Assembly (NCBI GenBank): GCA_001312325.1
Contig: BBDJ01000005.1
Span: 124,001 to 188,000 of the forward strand
Source of the DNA: Lysinibacillus pakistanensis
GTDB taxonomy: Bacteria; Bacillota; Bacilli; Bacillales_A; Planococcaceae
Reading direction: 5' to 3'
DNA length: 64,000 bases
Each line of letters opens with the position of its first letter. Within the stretch, counting starts at the first letter, position 1. Below the pieces are notes generated by a model. The model had not been told where the DNA came from and did no database searches. It saw nothing but the letters and a program-made list of their open reading frames with translations. This document shows, in pieces, positions 58,477 through 64,000 of this stretch. The translations under genes were made by a program, and so were the position numbers.

Positions 58477-58801
58477 TCAATTTATTCCATTCAATAGTCT
58501 TATAACCAGGGATATCTTGTTAATATCTTGCAAAAAAATAATATCAGTAAGGTCATTATTATAATCCTTGTTAATGTAAACCACTTCTTTAGATTCAAAG
58601 TCAGGGCTGCTGTACAAGTCCATTATCGCATGCTTTACTTCCACTAAAGTTTAGACCACACTGGCTTTAGGTATGGACTCCTTGTAAATCCAACTACCTT
58701 CTAACGTTACTTGCCATTCTGCGTAAGCTGTTCCACTTATGACTACAGTGGCGAACATCCCCTTTACTAAAACTGCACCTGCTGCAAATACTTTTTATCA
58801 A
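58477..58801 (-). pseudogene. Exported hypothetical protein with internal stop
   Basis: TTG 58801 behind AGAGGAG. With one A removed early, the frame reads a signal peptide KVFAAGAVLVKGMFATVVIS GTAYA-EW, then QVTLEGSWIYKESIPKASVV, a TAA at 58651-58653, and in the same frame TLVEVKHAIMDLYSSPDFES, EVVYINKDYNNDLTDIIFLQ to a stop at 58477. Reads as a small secreted protein inactivated by a nonsense codon, or a sequence error. Confidence 0.5.
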
Positions 58802-58866
58802 TTGAATCTCCTCTTTCTTTTTTTGCTTAAAAATCCAAACAGCCACCTCCCACCTACCTTTATCAT

Positions 58867-59004
58867 AAAAATATTGCAAGTTAAAAAGTGGATAAAATAA
58901 AAAATCTGCAAGACCTTAGCAGCTATTTCCACTAAAAATCGAGCAGATTTCTTTATTGTTAATTATTACTTACGAATCGCTTCAAAGGTAACCAATCCAC
59001 TTTC
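58867..59004 (-). repeat. Duplicated methyltransferase 3' end plus terminator, copy 2
   Basis: The functional copy: it contains the last codons of the methyltransferase gene and its terminator (AAATCTGC/GCAGATTT with T run on the minus strand). Counterpart at 56045-56194. Confidence 0.6.
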
Positions 59005-59725
59005 TGTAGAAGGCTTCTTATTATGGATATACTCTGCTGAACAAGTTATATCAGAAAAACCTATATTTTTTTAATATTTGCTGAAATTCTTCAATTCCAT
59101 ACCATCGCAATGGGAATCTCTGCAGTTCTGTATCCACTAATTTCCCACTTTTCCATTTTTCATATTTTAAAACGGTAAGAGTGGTTTGATTGATCCAATC
59201 CATCTCTACGGATTTACTTTCTAACGCTATTCCCTCAGTGTCTGATAGCTGATAATAGGAGGTAGAAATTTCTCCTGTACGCCAATGTAATGGCAGTAGC
59301 AAGTCCACTATTAGACGACCACCTGGAACCAAATGTTGATATATACATGTTAATGCATCAATTGCTTCCTTCGATTGCTCAATTAAACAAAATGACCCAG
59401 TTGGCATGACCACAGCTTCATATTTGGAATGCAATGAAAAATTGCTTAGATTACCTTCATAAAGCCTTGCAGGTAATCCTCTTTCTGCACATCGTTTTCG
59501 ACAAGAGGCTAGCATCTCTGGTGAGTAATCAATACCCTCCGCATCAAAACCCTTCTCTAATAAAGGAATAAGGAAACGACCGGAACCTACCCCTGCTTCT
59601 AAAATCTTACCATTCGTTCCTGTTAAACGATGAAGATAATACTCAATATCCCCACTTATGGAATGGCCTACTGGTTTCGTAAAATCATAAAGCTCTGTAC
59701 TTATTGGACCATAATAACTATACAT
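58966..59725 (-). CDS. Class I SAM-dependent methyltransferase (frame broken in T7 run)
   Basis: ATG 59725 behind CGGAGGAATTAAC. Removing one base at 59068-59074 gives 252 residues: ISTELYDFTKPVGHSISGDI, SAM motif KILEAGVGSGRFLIPLLEKG, FDAEGIDYSPEMLASCRKRC, YEAVVMPTGSFCLIEQSKEA, and LRWYGIEEFQQILKNIGFSD. Methyltransf_25-type enzyme with unknown substrate. Stand-alone gene. Confidence 0.9.
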
Positions 59726-60049
59726 GTTAATTCCTCCGATTTTATGCGGAAGAATCTAATAAATTTTAGTTCTTCCACACCTCAAATTTGTTTGATAGAA
59801 AAATAGAGCTGACTGTCATCATAAATCCCTCGCTTTCAGTAAAATATAACAAAATTATACATTTAAATTCGACTGTAATCAACATTAGATTTTAGAATAT
59901 TTAATTAATGAGAGCTGCATTGTCTTGATTTTACTTCCCTTATACTTCTATCAACCATTCGCTCCCATTTTCATTTACAATATTAGCACAAATTATCAAA
60001 AGGTAATGTTCGATTGCTGTTATCATTATTGACAGGAAGGGGCTATGAT
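59726..60049. other. Divergent intergenic region
   Basis: Promoter region for the methyltransferase (left) and AraC operon (right). I see no gene or clear palindrome. Confidence 0.5.
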
Positions 60050-60916
60050 ATGGATTATTTTGAAAGAATACAAAACGCTATTGAATATATTGAGGAGCAT
60101 CTACAAGATGAATTAGTCATTACTGATATATCAGCAAAGGCTTATTTCTCTGCATTCCATTTTCAAAGACTTTTTCAAGCCATTACAGGTTTTTCAGTAC
60201 AGCAATATAGTAGAAATAGGAGGTTATCTGAGGCAGCCATACTATTAGAAACTACCTCCAACAACATTTTAGACATTGCAATTGCCTTTCAATATAGCTC
60301 ACAGGAGGCTTTTACGCGTGCTTTTGTCAATTACATTGGTGTGACACCCGCAAAATATCGAAAAGATAAAAATGTCGTTCCCCTTCAAAGTAAACTGAAC
60401 TTTTTGGATTATAAAATGAAGGGAGATTTCATCATGAATAAACCAGAAATGATTTATTTACAGAAAAAGTTTATTATTGGATATGAATACCAAACAACCT
60501 TACTAGATGAAAAATATTTTATAGATATTCCTAAATTTTACACTGATTTTGGAAAAAAATCATTATTATGAGCGAATTCCTCATAAGCTTACTCCCAATT
60601 TCGCATATGGTATATCTACTAACTTTCATGACGATGGACAATTTTCCTTTATTATTGGTGAAGAAGTAGCGGGCAATACGGAATCAGAGGACAATGGCCT
60701 TGTCAAATTTGAAATCCCTGAGGGCAAATATGCGGTGTTTTCCACGAAAGGAACTTCAGAGGCAATTCAAAATATACGACGCTATATTTATGGTGTTTGG
60801 CTACCAAATTCTAATTATGAAAGAAATGAAGGCCTGATTTTGAAATAACAGATGTAGTCAATTCAGCTTATCCAAACGATATGAAAATGGAAATTTACAT
60901 TCCAATTAAAGCGTAA
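60050..60916 (+). CDS. AraC family regulator with GyrI-like effector domain (two frame breaks)
   Basis: ATG 60050 behind GGAAGGGGC. One extra A at 60552-60558 and one missing C near 60831 (GGCCTGAT); corrected length 288 residues. Residues 1-110 are a two-motif AraC DNA-binding domain (DELVITDISAKAYFSAFHFQ, ITGFSVQQYSRNRRLSEAAI, DIAIAFQYSSQEAFTRAFVN, GVTPAKYR). The C-terminal ~150 residues are GyrI/SOUL-like (GISTNFHDDGQFSFIIGEEV, GKYAVFSTKGTSEAIQNIRR). Such regulators sense hydrophobic compounds. A GNAT gene follows 15 bases later in the same operon. Confidence 0.9.
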
Positions 60917-60931
60917 AAAGGAGAGAACATT

Positions 60932-61506
60932 ATGAATTTAAAGATGTTTGAGGAATTTCCAATATTAAGCTCAACAAAGCTAGAGCTTAAAAAAAATTGA
61001 GGATCGCCATTTACAGGAGCTATTTGATATTTATGATAATGAAAAAGTATTTGAGTTTTGCGGGATTATTCCAAAGCACAATCTTCAAACTGTAAGTAAA
61101 ATGATTGGCCATTTTGATAGAGACTATCAGAAGAAAAGCAGAGTAAAATGGGGTATTTTCCAAAAATCTCAGAATGATACATTGGTTGGCATTATTGAAG
61201 CAATGGATTTTAATCAGAAAGTGGATATGGTAACAATCGGCTACTATTTAGCTGAGGCGTATTGGGGTAAAGGCATTGCCACCGAAGCTGTACATATGAT
61301 TGTAAAATATTTATTTGAGGAGGTTGCCATTAATCGGATACAGGCTGAAGTGATGCCATTGAATGAACCGTCGAAAAAAAGTACTCCTAAAAAATGGCTT
61401 CCTCAAAGAGGGACTTTTAAGACAGGCTTCACTTTGGTCTGGTAAAGGTATAGTAGATTTAGAAATATATAGTTATCTTAAAGAGGACTATGGTGCCAGC
61501 AAATAA
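60932..61506 (+). CDS. RimJ/RimL-type GNAT acetyltransferase (two frame breaks)
   Basis: ATG 60932 behind AAAAGGAGAG. Removing one A at 60989-60996 and one at 61375-61381 gives 190 residues: STKLELKKIEDRHLQELFDI, TLVGIIEAMDFNQKVDMVTI, GYYLAEAYWGKGIATEAVHM (acetyl-CoA loop), NRIQAEVMPLNEPSKKVLLK NGFLKEG. Typical protein- or antibiotic-modifying GNAT. Co-transcribed with the AraC/GyrI regulator. Confidence 0.9.
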
Positions 61507-61686
61507 ATTTCTTACAGCTAGAGTTCTAGTCATTTTTATTAAATACCTATTTCTAGTTCTTCCCCCAATTTTCAAATAGTAAAATCCCAAATGGACATTG
61601 TACCAGTTCCACTGTACCTTCATATCATAGTCTAATTATAGAACTGGTAACAGCAAATATTCCAACAATAAGGGAGAACATAAGGT

Positions 61687-62137
61687 ATGGAAGATAAACG
61701 TTATCTTGAGCGTATCAATTGGAATTTTGACAACTATCATAAATTTGATAAATGTTACTGTCAATCCAAAACATATTATTGTAATTATGACAAAGGCTCT
61801 ACAGAAGATAATGAGTTTGATGAAGCTGATACTTATAAAATAAAATATTATAATTCTAAGGATGTTAAGCAAAAACAGAAAAATGACAACCTGAATCAAC
61901 ATCATGGTCAAGAAATAAATACCAACAATTGCAAGGACTGTGCTTGTCATCTTTTACAATGTCTTGAGACTGGAACATTAGTAGACGTGTTTCTTGCAAA
62001 AGGTGGTAATTTTTTTAAATGTTTACTTCTTGTATTTTGATAAACCAACTAGCTGTGCGTACTTCATTCAAATAGGATCAGCAACTAAGCCTATTATTAT
62101 AGATTGTGAAAGAATTGAGGCTATTCGTAAAATTTAA
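61687..62137 (+). CDS. Cys-rich protein, possibly spore coat (frame broken in T7 run)
   Basis: ATG 61687. Removing one T at 62010-62016 gives 149 residues. Highly charged first half (EDKRYLERINWNFDNYHKFD, KCYCQSKTYYCNYDKG) with about nine Cys overall, then NCKDCACHLLQCLETGTLVD, FLNVYFLYFDKPTSCAYFIQ and IIIDCERIEAIRKI. The second half resembles the short Cys-containing beta domains of bacillus coat/exosporium proteins (CotZ/ExsY-like), by pattern only. Ribosome site weak (AAGG). Confidence 0.55.
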
Positions 62138-62276
62138 GGTGGACTAAGTAATAAAAATAGAGAAATTAATAGGGCTCTTCCAAATGAGCTTTATGCCAAA
62201 GTGATGTTGGTCTCCCAGGTGTTTTCATGGAGGAAAAATCGATTTAATCTGATGAAAATATTCTTTAAAAAAAATG

Positions 62277-62316
62277 AACCAGTTATTCTCATTCTTTAGA
62301 GAATAACTGGTTTTTA
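62277..62316. terminator. Bidirectional terminator
   Basis: AACCAGTTATTCTC and GAGAATAACTGGTT, perfect 14-bp stem, T5 to the right. Between convergent genes. Confidence 0.9.
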
Positions 62317-62324
62317 GTAATCAA

Positions 62325-63167
62325 TTATTTATTATTAATCCAGCTGATTAACTCTCTATCAAAAGTTTCAGGTTCTTCATACATTGGATTATGACCACTC
62401 TTTTCAAAAATAACCTTTTTGACATTTTTGTCTAGTCCATCTAATGAATCCCAAAGCGAAACAGGAGCAACTAAGTAATCATATCTACCTAATCCTACAA
62501 GAACAGGTTTTTCAACATCTGCCAATAAGTGAATCAAATTGCGTTCAGCAAATGCTACTCCCCAAAGATAATCAATGATTTGCATATTCGTATAGACGCC
62601 TTCCCACATATCAGCAGCATCAAATGTATAATCATAGAAACTATGTGCTCCCATTCGAAGACACATATGGACAAAGCGTCTTTCAGGGTCATTCCGAATA
62701 TCATTTTCTAAAAAAAGCAATATCATCTCAAATTGTCTTTTTCGCTCAGTATCTGCTGTTTCGTTAAAATAAGAAAAGCTTTGCTGTTGTCTTTCTTGAC
62801 TATTTGTCGGTGCAGAATTCAAGAGTATAACCTTGTCTATATATTGAGGATATTTTTTAGCATAGGCTAAGGCCATAAATGCATGTCCAGAATGTCCTAA
62901 TATAATAAAATTTTCTAGCTTGAGAAATTGTCTTGCAACCTCAATATCTTCTACAATTTTATCTAATGTATAATCCTCTTGTTTTAGTTCTCGAGGTGAT
63001 TTCACAAATCCTCGGTGATCTAAAAAATAAAATTGAAAATGTTTATAGAGATTTTCAGAAAATAAGCGAGGGTAATAAACACTACTGCCAATTACCACTA
63101 TTTTCTTCTTCCCTTGTCCCTTTACACAATATGCTAAATCGAAGCCTTCACGATTAATGTTATTCAT
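62325..63167 (-). CDS. Alpha/beta hydrolase
   Basis: 280 residues, intact. Oxyanion region VVIGSSVYYP, FLDHRGFVKSPRELKQEDYT, nucleophile elbow FIILGHSGHAFMALAYAKKY (Ser in GHSGH), helical cap, catalytic Asp in VGLGRYDYLVAP and His in FEKSGHNPMYEEPETF. Proline-iminopeptidase/hydrolase-like by motif order. Substrate unknown; monocistronic. Confidence 0.92.
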   Translation of the reverse strand: MNNINREGFDLAYCVKGQGKKKIVVIGSSVYYPRLFSENLYKHFQFYFLDHRGFVKSPRELKQEDYTLDKIVEDIEVARQFLKLENFIILGHSGHAFMALAYAKKYPQYIDKVILLNSAPTNSQERQQQSFSYFNETADTERKRQFEMILLFLENDIRNDPERRFVHMCLRMGAHSFYDYTFDAADMWEGVYTNMQIIDYLWGVAFAERNLIHLLADVEKPVLVGLGRYDYLVAPVSLWDSLDGLDKNVKKVIFEKSGHNPMYEEPETFDRELISWINNK

Positions 63168-63379
63168 ACTAATAGTCCTCTTTTCTAATTGTTTTAGAAG
63201 AGTATTATGAAACTCTTCCTTCTATCACTCCCTTTCCATTTTACATTCCCGTGTCTTTTCCATTGAACGTTCAAGCATTCATGCTCACCTCAAGCATTTT
63301 TATATCTATTATACACATTTAATTTTGACAAGCTATAATAGAAATTAAGATTTTTACAAAAAAATGAAGAGGATAGAAA

Positions 63380-63865
63380 ATGGATAAACAATTAAAACAC
63401 ATAATATCTCTGAGAGAAAATGGGCATTTAGAAGAAGCTAATCGACTCATGATAGCTCTCCTTAAAGAAAAACCTGAAAATGGATTGTATCATTATCATT
63501 GTGCTTGGACTTATGATTTATTGGGAAAGGAAAAAGAAGCTGTGCCTCATTATGAAAAAGCCATACAATTAGGGCTGGGCCATGAAGATTTAGAGGGTGC
63601 TTATTTAGGACTAGGAAGTACTTATCGCACATTAGGTCAATATGAACAATCAAGGAAAATTTTAGAACAAGCTATAAATGATTTTCCAGATGCCGAGCAT
63701 TTAAAGATTTTCTATGCTATGACGCTCTATAACTTAAAGGATCATTCAAAATCAATGGAAATATTATTAAATACTCTCTTAACCACTTCGAATCATGAAG
63801 GTGTAAATGCATACAGCAAAGCCATTAAGTTTTATAGTGATAAACTTGATCAAATTTGGGAGTGA
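63380..63865 (+). CDS. Tetratricopeptide repeat protein
   Basis: 161 residues, intact, behind AAGAGGATAG. About four TPR units: LRENGHLEEANRLMIALLKE, YHCAWTYDLLGKEKEAVPHY, AYLGLGSTYRTLGQYEQSRK, FYAMTLYNLKDHSKSMEILL. The small acyl-transfer-free TPR type common in bacilli; likely a protein-interaction module. Confidence 0.92.
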   Translation: MDKQLKHIISLRENGHLEEANRLMIALLKEKPENGLYHYHCAWTYDLLGKEKEAVPHYEKAIQLGLGHEDLEGAYLGLGSTYRTLGQYEQSRKILEQAINDFPDAEHLKIFYAMTLYNLKDHSKSMEILLNTLLTTSNHEGVNAYSKAIKFYSDKLDQIWE

Positions 63866-63877
63866 TCAATAATGCAT

Positions 63878-63913
63878 AGAAGATCAGGTCCCAATATGTA
63901 AACCTGATCTTCT
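63878..63913. terminator. Bidirectional terminator
   Basis: AGAAGATCAGGT and ACCTGATCTTCT, perfect 12-bp stem, between convergent genes. Confidence 0.88.
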
Positions 63914-63918
63914 TCTAA

Positions 63919-64000
63919 TTAGTTCGCAATATTTGTCTTTCTTGATAAAATAGCTACAAATAAAAATGAAATTATACCACTCAGGAAAAACAAATAACTT
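63919..64000 (-). CDS. C-terminal end of a membrane protein (partial)
   Basis: Minus-strand frame with stop at 63919: SYLFFLSGIISFLFVAILSR KTNIAN. One membrane helix and a short basic tail, as at the end of MFS-type carriers. Continues beyond the window. Confidence 0.5.
   Translation of the reverse strand, partial: SYLFFLSGIISFLFVAILSRKTNIAN

Overview
The window is AT-rich DNA from a spore-forming, motile, low-GC Gram-positive bacterium of the Bacillaceae/Planococcaceae type, most like Lysinibacillus. Evidence: a YjcZ-type small glycine-rich protein, two Ger(x)C germination lipoproteins, two methyl-accepting chemotaxis proteins, a YkuI homologue, YdjI/YdjG homologues, Ku plus LigD, AGGAGG-type ribosome sites, many TTG starts and many intrinsic terminators. 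I see no rRNA, tRNA, CRISPR array or complete mobile element. The genes are mostly short, locally regulated accessory cassettes.

The dominating feature is frame breakage. About forty recognisable genes read through only if one base is removed from an A or T run (usually 7 to 8 long). About a dozen more breaks are single-base losses or gains outside long runs. I annotate these as full-length genes, with the break noted, because the corrected reading restores normal family length and the total length is consistent modulo 3. Sequencing or assembly error is the likeliest cause. True decay is seen at a few loci: a deleted RibD/DHFR-like gene, an M15 peptidase copy, an IS3 transposase tail and DUF4241-like debris.

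Layout. 1-8.8 kb: partial gene, PadR operon, zinc-ribbon protein, VanZ protein, XRE pair, yjcZ, pentapeptide protein, P-loop ATPase and an unrecognised 289-residue protein. 9-21 kb: ArsR/SRPBCC pair, chemoreceptor, S66 carboxypeptidase, GNAT, divergent MocR/PaiB pair with a palindrome between them, a small Cys-rich protein behind a pseudoknot-forming leader, second chemoreceptor, MBL hydrolase. 21-31 kb: divergent ligD and ku (end joining), S9 peptidase divergent from a GbsR/MarR regulator, serine hydrolase, WYL regulator, DUF418 protein. 31-38 kb: SnoaL protein, YkuI, YdjI-YdjG, YwdK, thioesterase. 38-50 kb: unknown gene behind a sigma-D-like promoter, IS debris, HxlR regulator, RidA with an upstream micro-ORF, lipoprotein, M15 peptidase, orphan Ger(x)C, DUF1697, isochorismatase. 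50-64 kb: methyltransferase behind a terminator-type leader, second Ger(x)C, PadR-regulated ABC exporter, MBL hydrolase, MarR-regulated MFS exporter, methyltransferase, AraC/GyrI regulator with GNAT, Cys-rich protein, alpha/beta hydrolase and TPR protein.

Regulatory DNA is the most informative layer. Matching palindromes precede padR and its ABC genes, two identical-type palindromes flank the marR-MFS promoter, and a 22-bp palindrome sits between mocR and paiB. A ~110-nt repeat (hairpin plus conserved CTGAACAA tail) occurs four times. The best candidate for something undescribed is the leader at 17417-17505, where an 8-bp pseudoknot would hide the ribosome site of the Cys-rich protein gene.
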